From Macquaria australasica (lineage: Eukaryota; Chordata; Actinopteri; Centrarchiformes; Percichthyidae), in contig SEMN01000186.1 in the NCBI GenBank assembly GCA_005408345.1, positions 248,001-312,000 on the forward strand: a stretch of 64,000 nucleotides of DNA, in the 5' to 3' direction. The position numbers and the translations under genes are program-made. Below the pieces are notes generated by a model. It was not told the DNA's origin. It was given only the letters and a program-made list of their open reading frames with translations, and made no database searches. Below, piece after piece: positions 48,440-62,105 of the stretch. Numbering within the stretch: the first letter of the stretch is position 1; each line of letters begins with the position of its first letter.

Positions 48440-48525
48440 CAGGTTTGGCCTGGAGTTAGAGAGACTGACTAATAACCTAAAGGCTGCAGATTCCAACCAT
48501 GGCGCTGACACACTGCTTTATTTCT
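48440..48525 (+). mobile_element. Degraded tRNA-derived SINE head
   Basis: TGGCCTGGAGTTAGAGAGAC resembles an A box and GGCTGCAGATTCCAACC (48482-48498) a degraded B box, 36 bases apart. The intervening words ACTAATAACCTAAAGG are typical of fish tRNA-type SINEs, and GCTGACACACTGCTTTATT follows as in those elements. It lacks an intact RGTTCGANTCC B box, so it is not a working tRNA gene. Confidence 0.5.
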
Positions 48526-51500
48526 GCTCCAAAATAACTGTGATCATAATTATTAATCACAATCAGGAAACAAAATGATCTTACTGCAATTTGATTCAGT
48601 GTGAAACATCAACCACTGAAGGGTGGCTGGGAACAGCTTGAAATGACAACGATTACAAAGGATTCCCATAGTGACCAGTTTTCATGGTGGAAATAAGTAT
48701 CAAAACGACCATAGAAACTTTCAAACCTTACCCGCAGGATAATTCACTTGTCTTTCATATTCTCAGTGTGTTTCATGCTTAAATGTCGCCAAAATATGGC
48801 TAAAAATGCCTTTTCTAAATCAAGTTTAGAAAGCAGGTGTGTGCTGGTTTGCTCACATGCAAGACTCCTGCTCTACCACTGGTCAGGAGAACCACTCTGT
48901 CATGGCTTACTCAATAGGGTCAGCTGGTCTAACCAATCAAAGTCAGGCTAGCCAATGAGAATGCGAGGGCAGATCAGTTCTGACTAACAGAAGAGCAAGA
49001 GAAGTGCAGCGCACCAAGCCCCAAAGGATTTGATGTTACGGCTCCAATGTAGGTAATGTATAAATATTGAGCAGAGTGATCTGTAACTATAAACAGTCTG
49101 TGACAGTGATGCTGCAGTTTGTAGTCTGGTTATGTGATATTTGATTAAGGTAACAGGTTGATGACACTCGCTAAAATAACGACCATTTCCACAGACAGTA
49201 CAGTCAAATTTTGAAGAAGTGACCTGTGACTTGCCAATTTGCTGGAGCTGGTGAGGAGATCCCACTGAAACAGGAAATGCATGCTGGAATTTGTTCATCA
49301 TGTCGGCTTCAGATGAAGTGATGTAACACATGAACACACGAATATTCGCAGGACAAAAGTGAAATGTGACAGTACGTGCGAAAACCAACATACACACCTG
49401 CTCCCCAGCTTTATAACGTTGAGACAAAAGTTGTGTATTTAGCCTTATTTTGATAAAGTGTGACTGTTTTGATTAGAACATACTAAGCATGTGAATGGAC
49501 AGTGGAAATGTGCCTCATGTTATTAGAATGACGACTTCATTTCAATTCATTATAACCAACGTGAATCCAAGCTGACTATAGCCTCCGTTCTCTGTGATGA
49601 AGGAAACTACAAACTTTTTACAATCACCTTTCAAGTCTACAGAAGGTGAGTGTTGAGTGTGAACTCAGAGATAGACTCTGACTGGAGTATCGCTTTGACA
49701 TACTGTATGCTTTCACTTTTTTACTTTTTCAGTCCTGTAGGCCTAATTTTAGTCTTGTTTTCACTCTTGCTCTCTGTGAATTAATACTTTAACACTTAAC
49801 ACTGACAAATTTCACATTTCAGTGTCAGCTGGCATCTGGAAAGTAGCAGTTCTACACCAGAGCTGAAGTTATCTGAAGGCACTTCTGTAAAATGACAATA
49901 AGGACATTTTTAATAATGCTGCTGTGTCAGTGTGCTGAGCGACCTAAGCTGCAGTTAGGGAGAAAAAACACAACTTTTATTGAGACTAAAAATAAAGTTG
50001 TCCGACTGAGGAAAGACGCTGATTCAGTTATCGTCTCAAACCACATTTCTAATCAACTGGCTGGCTCAAGGAGCTTAACACATTCACCTCAGCTGCCAGC
50101 AACTGCTCTGAGTCATCCCTACACACTCAGAAACATGCACATGCACACACTACCATACATTAACTCACATGTACCTACACACTGTCGCGCCCTTTCTCTT
50201 TCACTTTCTCTCTCACAAACACAGGCATGCAGCTCTAAATGTGTATTCAGGCAGGCTCATAGTAGTGCCTATTTCTTGCAAAAAGACTACGATTAAATGG
50301 TGGTCACGAAGCAAGAGTGACGAGATTCACTGAGGTGACAAAACTGTGACAGCGGAGCATGACAGAAACTTGAATGGGTGGGAATGAATTTTGAGATGCT
50401 GCCATGGTTCTTCTCCCAAATGTGTTTTCACCGCAGGGAGGCACAGCATTGTGATCCCGGAGTGCCAAATTCAGCCAGAGCTCCCAGACATGTAATCTCA
50501 GGCAGCCATACGCCTGGCTCAAATGACGAAGGTCTGGAAAAATCTTCATGATAAACCTGGGAGACGGAGTCCTGAGCTGAGCCAAAGGCAGCAGCGACTG
50601 TGTGTAGTTCAGAGACTGAAACACAATTCTTGCCTGCCCAAGTCCTTGGATGGTGCCGCATTTCTGTGTTCCAAACCAACTTGGTTTTCAAGTTAGTGTG
50701 ACCACCCACCTCTCACCTTTCACACATTTATAGATGAAATTTTGGGATCAAAGGTAATTAACATCATGCCTATATTAGATAAGATACTTGTTGTATTTAG
50801 TGCATTAATGTATTGGCGTGAAGCTCTGACATCTGACAATTAGAAGTGGTATCTGAACAGCATCGCACTCACAAAACTCAGAACATCAAACTATAAGATA
50901 AATAACAATAAATAAATAGCAGACGTTTTGATCACGGATAAGGACAATATGAATTTGGTAGCTTCTCACATTAAACAGACTTTCCAACAGCACTGAAAAC
51001 AGTTTTCCATACCAGCACAGGCAGTCTTTTGAAATCAAATGTAGGAAATGAACAAAACAACTGTATCATTCTTCCTTGTTATGAAATGCAAGACTAAAGA
51101 AGTATCGAACAAGGAAAAGGAAAACAAAGAATTTGGAGGAGTGGTACTAAATAAAAACTAAATACAAATATAGCAGGTGGACCTGGCACAAGTCCAACAC
51201 ACCGACTTTAAAATAAAATATTCACTTCTTTGTGCCTCAATGAAAACTGCTGTCTGTTTCTCAGAGCATAAGCTGCAGTTGTAAAATAAAAAAGGAAAAC
51301 AATTTTCCAACCAGTCAGCCCTAATAATGCCAAAGCAGTGGGCTGAGATATATGATGCTTTGCATTGTGTCTGTAATTAGTATACGGCACTTGCTTAGGT
51401 GCTTAAATTCAGCTAAAGCTATGATGTCACAAGGTCACCCAACAGCACCAATATCAATGTTCATTTCAAATAAACAGCCTTAATAGCAAACACTCACAAC

Positions 51501-52724
51501 CACAGTTTAATCACTGTATAATTAAGTGACAGGACTGTACAAACTGTACTCTGCTCACCTTCATTTGATTTGGTGAGTTGTGCATGCAGTTACTGTCTTA
51601 TTAGGCTTGTTTGTCCTTCTGTGTGTGTGTGTATTGGAGTGTGTTCTGCGCTGAAGTAGCCCACACTTTAAGCTGCTGGTATCAGCTTGATGTTTTCGGT
51701 CTCCTGCAGGAAGAGATGACGTCTCCCACTGAGCGTGCGAATTAGGCAAGCCAATGTTGACATAGCTGTTGGCTGCTTCGGGAGACAGCCAGATCCACTC
51801 TTGTCTTTCAGAGAGTGTGTGCCACCGGAGCATTGGAACGGCGGCCATATCAGGACAGGCCAGATAGTAACAGAAGTGAGCATGTGTGTGTCATACACCT
51901 GAGAGTTTGTCAACACTGTCTGAGGACTGGAGATTTGTTAATTTCAGCTCACTTTCTAATTAAACAGCTTCTAATAACAAATCAAGCTGTGCTAAAGGTC
52001 TTTAATCTTTCCTCAAATTAACAGTGTGGAGAGGCAGCATGGCAGAGGTTGAATGAGGTCAACTCAGAGACGGAGGAAGGGAAATACACAAAGGACAGAT
52101 CAACAAAGGCAAAAGAAATATGAGAATAGAGGAGGAAATATTGTTAAGGGCAGAGATAAGAAGAGAATTCAAAGGCCACAGCATGACAGGAGGATGTTAA
52201 GAAAAATAAGTGCAACCAGTAGTGTTCATTTAATTACTTAAAAAGACTAAAAGTATAAAGCCATGCTAGTCACCCCGTGAGGCTGCTATACTCTGTACCA
52301 GTGGGGCAAAAAATATAAAGTTTGGCCTGATGATGGCACCAGAGGAAAGGTTGTTTTGCTAGTTACATCGAAAGGGTTTATCCTCTGTACGGTGGACGTT
52401 TTAGCACATTTTGACTCATCTTGTCAGGCTCAGCCGTAGGGTTAGTTCAGAATCCACCAGGCTCAGTCAGATTTGTTAGCTCAAAAGTAAAAACTGCAAG
52501 TCGTAATTACCACTGGAATGTTGATGTGTCTATAACTTGAACACTAGAAAATGCAGTAACTTCATTATGGCTTGAACGATGCATAAACACAGCTTAGACT
52601 GATTAAGGCTGAGCCAAGTCTGACAGAGCTGAGCCTGACAAGCTGAGTATGTCCTAAAATGAACATTGTAAAAAACAAAAACTGAGTGCTTCATCATTTT
52701 AACCACATAACAAAGTAACAAAAT

Positions 52725-52945
52725 AGTTATGGCTGTGACTAACAATTTTCCACAGCCAAAGGCAGCATCTTAATATTAAATTTAATGTCAGATTAACACT
52801 TGAAAAAACAAAGATATTCTCAGATATAACAGACAAGACGCAAATTTTCACATTTGAGAAGCTGGAAGAAGCAAAGGTTTGAAATTAGTGTTTTATCGAT
52901 GGACTACTAATCCATTAGTCAACAAGTCATTTCAGCCCTAAAAAC
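52725..52945. mobile_element. MITE family Y, diverged copy
   Basis: GGCTGTGACTAACAATTTTC at the left and GACTACTAATCCATTAGTCA with CATTTCAGCCC at the right match the end style of family Y. The interior includes CACATTTGAGAAGCTGGAA, a word of the family. Diverged, without coding capacity. Confidence 0.5.
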
Positions 52946-53163
52946 AGTCATTGTTTATTGTAAAACTAATGAGCTTGTCAAATCTTTCTCTGGCATTTAG
53001 CTTATAGTGTGAACAGAAAACTCCAGTATCATGTTTAAATTTTCAGACAAAGTGATGCAAACAGAAACAGATGCACCGAACAGCAAATTCAGGCAGGACT
53101 TTGGCTCTCTATGCTTTGGTTCAAAGCTAACAACAGAGCATGGGTAGACAGAGAGTGGGAGAA

Positions 53164-53183
53164 GAGAGAGAGAGAGAGAGAGG
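53164..53183. repeat. (GA)n microsatellite
   Basis: Ten GA units, pure over its length. Confidence 0.9.
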
Positions 53184-53402
53184 GTGAGCCACTGTCAGAG
53201 CGACATAGAGACTGACTCAGAGGGGAACGCAGCGGTCCAGAGGAGGGGAGGAATGAAAAAAACGCTGTCTGTGCAGTAAAGCGGCTGACTCACCCCTATT
53301 CTTTCAGCTCCGGACTGGTACCACTAATTCGGCCTATTCAAAGCTGGCTTACGGTAACAAGGCAGTCTGGGAGATAACGGTGGAAAACCACAAGCATTTC
53401 TA

Positions 53403-53426
53403 CCCCCACCCCCCACCCCCCACCCC
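53403..53426. repeat. (CCCCCAC)n short tandem repeat
   Basis: Three to four C-rich heptamers; on the minus strand a G-rich run with five-G blocks that could form a G-quadruplex. Confidence 0.8.
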
Positions 53427-53856
53427 TCTTCCACCTCTCATCCTCTGCTTTCCCCTGCTCTCTTCCAGCCACCATAACCCCTTCTCCACTATCACTTCGC
53501 CTCTCCAAAAGCTCTGCTTGGTGCATTGACTCTGACTCTCACAGCGCCTGTGCTTTCTTTTGACAAAATGATCACCCTTTATTCACTGATATTTATTTAC
53601 TACACTAGCTGTGAAGACCAAAAGCAAATCGCTTCACTGTACCTTTCTCTAATCTTGTCCTATCTGAAGAGCACTGCATGTACCCACTCCATTTCATGCG
53701 GTGCCGAGTGCAGCCAGACCCGCCACTCTCTGGCTGTTACTATGGAGATGCCAGCCGGGCCAAAACAAAGGCAGAACAGAAACTAAGCAGCCTCAGACAA
53801 GAGCCCCTGGCAGAGCTCTGAAAGCCAAATCTGGCTTGGCAGCAGAGGCTAGAGCC

Positions 53857-53857
<1 letters not shown>

Positions 53858-53888
<31 letters not shown>
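53858..53888. repeat. (CT)n microsatellite
   Basis: About fifteen CT units, opposite in sense to the GA array at 53.17 kb. Confidence 0.95.
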
Positions 53889-53892
<4 letters not shown>

Positions 53893-55854
53893 CTCTCACC
53901 CTGTGTCTCTCATCTGCACACTGGAAGTGTTTATTCCCAAGCAAATATTGACTTAGAGAAATAAAGAATTGACACGACTAATTGAGATGAAAGGGAGAGA
54001 ATTCATTAGCCTCTAAAGAGGATGGGTCCTGTAAGGGGCTTTCGCTTTGATAGGAGTTGAGCTTTGAGATGGCCACTGCCAGAGCCTCTGGTTTTAACAG
54101 CAAAAAAAGCAGCATTGTTGATCTGCACTTGGCATTCTGGGAAAAGCAGGGAGAGATCTCATACCAAAGGACAAGCTGAGAGCTTTGAAACTGAAACGTG
54201 ATCACTCACAAGACCGGTTAATGTCCTCATAAACTCTTTCTGAGGTCAGGTCTGGCTTTGGTTGATTTTACAGACAAATTTCAACAAAGGCCACTAAAAC
54301 CTGGAGTAAGGAGTCTGTATTGGAGCCTACTGCCAGTCCATTACTCTTGTTAGTGGGAATCTCAATACTAAGGCTGAACAATATGATACGAAGTACGAAT
54401 ATTTTTCCAATATACTGTATGTACCGATAATTGCATACGAATGTATGCAATTTCATATTAAATTGATGTTAAATTAAATAAGAATCACTTCAGACATGTA
54501 AAAAATAAAGATAATGACAAGTATGATCATATTATCATGATACTGAAAGTCAATAAACAACAACACTGATGTTTTGCTCTCATCTTTGAGTTGTAACAAA
54601 AAAGACTCTCTTTCACACACACTATTAAAGCCTTAGTTGGTCTCCAGGTGTTTTTTTAATTACCACTTTAAAATACTTAATTGTACATAGAAGTTGTTTT
54701 GTACCTTTGCCTTGCATGAGACAGTTGAGTACGTAATAATGCTGCTTTACTGTTTAAAGGGCTTCTGGTTTGAGCCGTGCAAGGTCTGTATCTGTTTTTT
54801 AAACCCTTTATCCTTTTGCAAAATCTGCCACACTGGCATATTAACACTTAAGCCTCACTAAAACCAAGGGAAAACACACATACACCCGCGCAGAGTGGGT
54901 GAAAACAGAAAAAACCTGTCTTTCACTCTTAATAACATTTTTCACTTTATTTTTTATCATTGTTCACTGGATTTTATGACTAAATATGAAACTAAATTAC
55001 TTGGATTCGAGTGAGGTATCAATATTTTCCTTTCAGTAAAGGCCAGTGACAACAATGATGAACAATGGAGAACAGGTGACAGGAACAGGTCAGACTGCAT
55101 CGCAGCTAGCAGTCATGTTGCACAGGCCCGTGGGCGCCAGGAAGACACAACCAAATAAGGAAGAAAAGCTTGTAAAGGTGGGTGTGGCGGAAGTTACACA
55201 GAACAATGAACCTGCAGGACAGACTCTGTTTACTTGAATGAGACCAACACAAAGCATGTCAACATCTTCTTTCAGTTTCCACCAGCACCAGCAGGACCAG
55301 TTCCCAATGCCAAACACTGATCACACAGAAGACAGGTGATAATGAGTGTGAAAAATGTTAAAGAAATCCCTCTGAGGAACTGAGGCAGATTGGTTAATTT
55401 CCTCACTGCCTGTCAGAGTTACTCCAGGGTGACAACGTGAGCGACTAATAGCCACCAGGTATCTTTATCTCCACATTAATTACTGCACACGTGAGATCTC
55501 ATACCTGAATCCACAGAGCTAATTTTACACCTTTCATCCTATCTACAGTACCTTATCATAAAACCTGCTGTGTAAATTCAACCGCCAACAGGGATTATAT
55601 AACAAATCAGATGAATGTGGGCTGCAGTTCAGGAAATAACTAAATGTGGGGTGCAAAAACTGGGACAGGTAAAATTTTACTCATCACCGTGTACTGTGTT
55701 AGACTTACACCTGTTAGTGTATAAAAGCCAGACCAACCAAATATCATGATAGATGACCTTCTGTCATTGGAAAGTGTTCTGTTATTGTAAATGTATAAAA
55801 TGGCTTTAACTGACAGCATGATTAAGATTTTCTCCTAACTTATACTATATAATT

Positions 55855-55873
55855 ATATATATATATATATATT
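55855..55873. repeat. (AT)n microsatellite
   Basis: A short AT array inside a wider AT palindrome (TATATAATTATATATATA type). Confidence 0.85.
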
Positions 55874-55964
55874 ATATAATTAAAAATTACTTTTACAAGT
55901 TTCTTCCAGTCTCAAGAACAAATTACTTCCAGTCTTAAAATTATGCTTGTAAATTACATTAAAG

Positions 55965-56510
55965 GATTAGTCTGATAATTTTCTTATTATCAACAAATCC
56001 CATGAAAAGACCAAAACCAACTATGAATTGATTCTAGTAACAAAAAACACTTAGATTCTAGTATCTAAGTATTGTCTGTGTATCCAAGGCCTGATATATC
56101 ATATTCCTCTGTGTAGAGCTCCATTGTTGCCCAAATACATATCAATGAGCCACATCATTGCACAAGCTGATATGTGCCTTTATTATGATGAACATGGGCA
56201 TTGTAGTTAATTTTGACTCAATCCCATATACTCACTAGTGCACCACATCTGTAGCTGAAAGTAATCCCCTACAAATACACTATTTATTCCACTTTGAGTA
56301 ATGTTTGCTAAAAACTACAGTGCCCTGCTGTTTTAGGAAATTATTTAGCCTTTTTAAAAAATGAAAGCATATATTGATGACCCATTTTTAAAGATTTACT
56401 TCTCCAGTAGGAACCAATGGGCTTGGGGCCCATAGCCACAGACAGGGTTGGGAAGTTGGAAAGTACTAAGAGTCGGACTAATGCACTGTTGTTTTTGGTC
56501 ATTTCATTTG
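55965..56510. mobile_element. Long MITE-like teleost repeat
   Basis: It starts ATTAAAGGATTAGTCTGATA and contains AACAAATCCCATGAAAAGAC, GTGTATCCAAGGCCTGATAT, TTTTGACTCAATCCCATATA and CTACAAATACACTATTTATT in order. I recall this series from a non-coding fish element of about 500-700 bp. No terminal repeat can be confirmed at the right end. Confidence 0.55.
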
Positions 56511-58552
56511 TTGACAGTAACCAACATGTACAATATCACCAGCCTTATCTTTTATAGTTTACACTTTATTCTCAGTTTTCAGAGCACAAAGTAAAGAAAG
56601 ATGATGCTAGCTAGCCACCATGGCAGGAAACACACACAGCATGTGCTGCACATTCACTCACACATGTGTGTATCCTAACCACAGTATAAACTAGGAACAC
56701 ACAAATTCAGCTTAATTTATCATGTAATATGCATGTGTGTTTGTATGAAACAGTGAGAGTGATTTTCTTTTTCCCAAGGCCCTTAAACTCTTGATATACT
56801 ATCTAAGACACGCTTTTTTTAATCCACTGGGAGACCAAGAATTTACTTTCACCTCTTTAAATATGGTCCTAATAAAAAGGATATAAAATTATGGAATATG
56901 AAGGTCATTAAATTCAACATTTGTGCAGCGCTCTTTCTGAAAAGACTCCTTTTTTATGCTCAGAATGTAAGAGCTGAATTCGGCAGCATTTATAGTACAG
57001 GTCTAACTTCCATTAACTTCCCATAGTCCTCAATTCACCCTAATCTTCATTAGAGGAAACTCTCTACCAACTCCCCTCCACTCTTTCTCTACTTTCCTCT
57101 CAGTCTGACTTTCACTTTCCTTCCCTTTCTCTCTCGCTTGCTATAGACAGAAGTTTATCTTTGAGATGTTCTTGAACTATTTAAAGAAGGACATCCTTTG
57201 AAACATTAATGTATTTAATTAAATGTTTCCGAAGAAATGTCGTGAATATTTCATTCACGTAGTAAGATCCATTAAAAGCCTTTCACAGTGAATGTCCACC
57301 TGCATGTTGGTGTAAGTGTCTGTGATGCCTACCTTGAGTTACTGTACTTCAGTCATCTGCATGTGCGTGTGTGTATGTGTTTGTGTGTATGCTGGCAGGG
57401 GAACTGGAGGAAGTGCGGAGAAACGGGAGAAAAAACACACTCCTGACCTAAAAGAGGATCACTGCTCGGTTAGCCAAGAAAAAGAAAAGAGCAAGAAGGA
57501 GAGAGCAAGCAAGGGCGTCTCTGTCAAACATGCAAGAGAGGGTTTTAAAAGCTCATCCTGAAAACTCTTCCACCCGCTGTCACACATGAACACACACACA
57601 CACACGTAACACATAGAAAGGACACCAGTAGGACGTGAAGGAAGTGCAGAGGACAGGAGGTGGTCAGTAGGATGTACCCGCTGCCATCTCCTGAGCATGA
57701 ATCAATTGCTGGGCTAATGTTGCTGCCACTTATGGATCTCCTCTGTGTGTGTCTCTCTCTCTATGCAAGTGTTTTGCCCCCTGAGAGGACATATTTAATT
57801 TTTCATAACCTCCCGCAGCATGACATTTCAGTCGCAGCGTTCCTCTCTAGGGCTGCTCCACGGCTGGGTGGGGGGTCCCTACTTCAGATCCCTCTGCTCA
57901 CAAAATATGGCTGCTCTGGTTTCTACTAGCCTCTATGTTTCTTCTGCACAGAAATGTCATGCATGACTTCTGTGATTTCTACTGCAGGGCTAAACAGGTC
58001 TATCCAGATATTCGCATGACGGTCAACACCGTATTTACTAGAGATGGGTTGTTTTTTTTTGTCAGCTGTGTGGTGGTTTTGATTTAATTAAAGTTGCTTT
58101 AAAGCCAGGGTTATAGTATTTTGAGCTGATACTGAACCTGATAAGTGCACTTTGGGATTATGGAGAACAGTAAGAATCAGACCAGATTTATGGATAAGGA
58201 GGCTGGCATGATAGTCTGGCAATAACATCCCACCATTTTTTTGTGTGACTTAATCTAGTTTGGCAAGACTATGGATTATTTGTCTTTAGATAGGTGTCAT
58301 TTCAAGAGGGCTACACAATAAATGATTGACAGTTCTCCCCTGGCTGGATAAACATACCACTTGGAAAAAGTGTCCACCAAGACCAGTTTCTGATAAATTT
58401 AAGGCAGTTGCATAATCATGCTTACTTTTAATCTACAACACCTGGTAGTTTATGCCTAGTCCATGCTTAGTTCATTTTAACTCCACCAATTTAACACATC
58501 AAAGTCTGTTTACAGGTCTTGAGGAGTACTACTACATATGTGAAAAAAGTAG

Positions 58553-58752
58553 CATGAAGCCTTTTGTGGCTCCAGAGGGAGCTGCACGAAATCTGATAAA
58601 CTGCCTCAAGTAATGTCACCTGAGACAGGGTCAGTTAGAAAATTTAGAAAAATCTGGGCATGTGGTGTTAGAAAGCTTTTTTAAAAACTGTCCATCGTGA
58701 GTCTTACAATCTTATAGGAGTGCAGTGCTAAATCAGTGGAGTACTCATTTAA
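58553..58752 (-). mobile_element. MITE-like fragment, inverted partner of 22128-22504
   Basis: On the plus strand the last part reads CTTATAGGAGTGCAGTGCTA then AATCAGTGGAGTACTC, the near-exact reverse complement of 22137-22178. AAACTGTCCATCGTGAGTC matches the complement of 22180-22200. The left part (GGCTCCAGAGGGAGCTGCAC) belongs to a related variant. Confidence 0.6.
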
Positions 58753-58957
58753 TAGTTGTCAACAAGGTGATTGGTCAAACCTTTTTTTGACTGGGCTGAA
58801 ATCGATTCTGGAAGGTGGGTTCATAGACTTTAATTTCCTGTGAAAACTGATTGCGTTGTAGTCTGGCTGTGAGAGACCAGAAGCAGAAATTGGCAAGTTA
58901 CAATTGTGGCTCCCTGATGCCTGAAAAAAGCACTCGTTTGGAAGTGACATTGTGCTT

Positions 58958-58958
<1 letters not shown>

Positions 58959-58988
<30 letters not shown>
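58959..58988. repeat. (CA)n microsatellite
   Basis: About fourteen CA units, pure over its length. Confidence 0.95.
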
Positions 58989-58993
<5 letters not shown>

Positions 58994-60114
58994 GGAATGT
59001 ACTTTGAAACACTCAAATACAGGCTACTCTGGCTTTATGTTTCTGCAGGATGTGTCTTCTCATCTCTGAGTAACATCTCACAAAAAATCTCAACCTACCC
59101 CCATTACTACTCTCAAAAAGTAATATAATAATGTCCTCTGGCCTTATTTCCTTCCTTGCTTCCTTTCTGGGCACTCCCCCTTGTTCTCATATTGTATTGT
59201 AACCAGTGTTTCTCAAGTGAGATACAGTGAAAAGACAGGAAAAACAGCAGTATTTCACCCTGTAAGCTGTGGTGACTATTAGGCACTGGATGCGCACTAG
59301 CATACCGAAAGACAGCCAACCCTCCATCTCCCTCCCCATTACTCTGTCACTTTATATCGTTAATCTTTGTCTCTTTCTTTTAATTTTCTTCAATTCATTT
59401 TCTAAAGAGATGAGACAATGTTGCAGAGAGAAATTTAGAGACTTAAATCAAGGTTAAACAGTGGCAGGGGTGTTTCAATTTCCAAGTTTCCAAGCAAGCA
59501 GGAGCTTTTTTTTAACAAGCAACAAAGTATAGGCAGTGTGTAGATGGCATCAATTCAGAGGTGACACAAAGGAATACCAAAGAGCTGGCAGAGCTGGGCA
59601 ACTTCACTCACAGGGCAATGAAAACTGCAGGGTCAACAACTTTGTTTTATCTCAATACACACAGCAGCACAGACCCCAGAGAAGAATCCAAACTTCTTCT
59701 CTCTAGTGGTCTAACAGAGTTACAGGAGAGGGGGAATGACGGGACGAGAAGGCCTCCTCAGTCATTCAGCTGATAGATCGAGACATTACGTCAGGAAAGA
59801 GGCTTAAAAAAAGACACTTGAACAGGCTAAGTGAATTATGGATGAAGCCGTGGAAAGAAAAAGAAGGCAGAAATATATGTTGAGAACACCCCCCTCCCGT
59901 GTAAATCCTATTATAGGGGTAGGAAAGCACATGGGGATTAGCTGACCCCGTCCACTCTGTCCAGACTGTCAGACTGTTTCAAAATATAGAAACTCTTAGA
60001 ATCACTCCTAAAATGTTAACAGAAGCCATCACAGCAACAACATGCTTTAAGATTTATTTTCCAACATCAAACATTTCCCCCCATTTCTGGAACAGTAATT
60101 CTGTTTGAAAAATA

Positions 60115-60133
60115 CAAAAAAAAAAAAAAAAAA
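60115..60133. repeat. Poly(A) run
   Basis: Nineteen or so adenines following AAAATAC; no retroposed gene could be recognised next to it. Confidence 0.8.
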
Positions 60134-61759
60134 TCCAGACACCTCACTCCTCCTCGAGGAATTTGTGGCATCTCAGAAATGTCACTTGTAGTTAAAATCG
60201 GGTTGCTGGCCAAGTGTGTGGTGGCGGCTGTGGCACGGGGTTACGCTGCTTTGATGTAACCTGTGTGAGATTGAGAGGTGAGAAGGGAGCTGAGCAGTGA
60301 AGGGTCTGGGCGACCGGACGGCGACTGAAGGCTTCACAACAGAACAACTTCACCTGGATGTGACACAAACACCAGGGGGAGGGCAGGACATGTTGCCATC
60401 AGTCATGTTCTGATGCAGCCAAATACGAATTAAATATAAAAGCGTATGCCAGGATCAGACTGATATATATCCAGACATGATATATATCCAATAATGGCCC
60501 GACTCGACAGACATGGGGTTTCAGGAATGAAAATGAGCGTTGGTCACAACAATAGCCTCACAATGCCTTGTCAAACAAAAAAAACTTTTTGGCCTGTTTT
60601 TGGTTAGTTTGACAACTTCTGTGACGTGATCCGTGACGGTTAACATGGCGAAACAAAAGTGGAATTATGTTTTATTTCATTTCAGTAAACCTGTAAACAT
60701 TTAACTATGAACTGGAGCACAAATGTTCCACATAGCATTGACCAACAGCAAGCCATGTTGACAGTGCTGTCCTTTGAGTCCAAACTAGAGGAAGTTATTG
60801 TCGCTTATTAGCTGTGTTGCACAATCTTCTTTTATTGAACCTTCTCTGTTGGAGTGTAAACTGCTCCACAAAAGAGCTAGCGAGTTAACGTTTAGCTTGT
60901 CAGCTACAGCAGTTTATACCAACTAGCCCTGCAAGTACTCACTACATCACCAAGCCCCACCTGTTTCACATGGACAAGTGAATGTCGACGTCACCCTCTG
61001 CACACCCACACACTCACTCTCTTCCTACCAACTGGAAAGGAAAAAGACAGAGCTCACCTTCACGGCCGAGTGACATTGAATGGTTTCAAGTTCACTTTCA
61101 TTCATAAAATTCATATGTAAACATTGTCATAGTCATGAGTAACAGTGAAGTCCGTCCTTGGCACCTTACCAATCACCTACAGTATAGACATCACACAAGC
61201 TATGATTGGTCATATTGTGTAGTTTGATCCAGGCATTAGTTGGTCTGTTGGTAATCAGTCAATACTAATACTAATAATAATATAGTCTGTAGTATCTGTG
61301 AAATGAAGTTGGTTTGCAAGTTCTAAATTCTGAATGAGTTCAAAGCTGTTTTTAAAATCCGACAAATACTCTGATTTATGTGTAAAATATTAAGAACTGC
61401 TTCTTGACTCTCTCTCATCAACTATACACTCTGGGGAAAAAATAAGTTATTTAATTACTTATTAAACTTGAACTAACTTAAAGTAATTTTAGAGGATTTT
61501 CTGATTTATGTTGTACCATAACACCTCTTCATAGTTCTATACTCACTCTACAAGACAACCTGTCAACAATCCTTTCTTACTTCTTTCATAATTTTTTTTT
61601 TTAGAAGTAGCAGGGCCACAGACTTTGTTTTAAACTTTATTTTCACACAAAACACAATGATGGCTTTGACTGATACCAGGGAGGTGGATGTGATATCAGA
61701 GCATTAATGCCCCGATGACAGAAATGGGAGACACCAGATCAAGGACCCATCAACCTCTC

Positions 61760-62105
61760 TCTGTCACCCTACCTGTCAGCTGATTCATCTCATTCGTTGA
61801 CATTTGCTCTCCACCCCCCTGGAGAATATGAGCCAAAAAATAGCATGGAGAGCTATCAAACTCACTATTTCTGTCCCTGTCGATAAGAGGGCTTGCTCTC
61901 TTTACCGCATCCGCTGACCCGATTTCAAAGTCTTTGCAGTTGGCTCGGGGCCAGGGGATTTTTCTCTCCCTCCCTCCACAGTCAACCCTCCCGGGGCAGA
62001 AAGGCCGACCACTATCGACATTTAAACTGGAATAATGCATACATAATGCTTTGGCACTGGTGTTGCATTGGCAAACCTCGTGTCCCACTACTGTCCATAG
62101 GGTAA
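61760..62105. promoter_or_regulatory. Candidate conserved non-coding element
   Basis: A repeat-free block with balanced composition. A 112-codon minus-strand frame (61750-62088) crosses it; the residues resemble no family I know. Words such as CATTTAAACTGGAATAATGC and CTGTCAGCTGATTCATCTCA give enhancer-like texture. Weak evidence. Confidence 0.2.

Noticed and set aside
48440..48525. Functional tRNA gene
   Set aside because: The B box is degraded and no cloverleaf can be built; a SINE head fits better.
49892..50296. 134-codon plus frame with a hydrophobic start resembling a signal peptide
   Set aside because: Its second half is low-complexity His/Thr/Ser-Leu repeat translation and I see no splice or promoter evidence.
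50304..50709. Overlapping minus frames as upstream USP exons
   Set aside because: None contains USP landmarks (Cys box or LEFLLWLLD) and no matching acceptor/donor pair is present.
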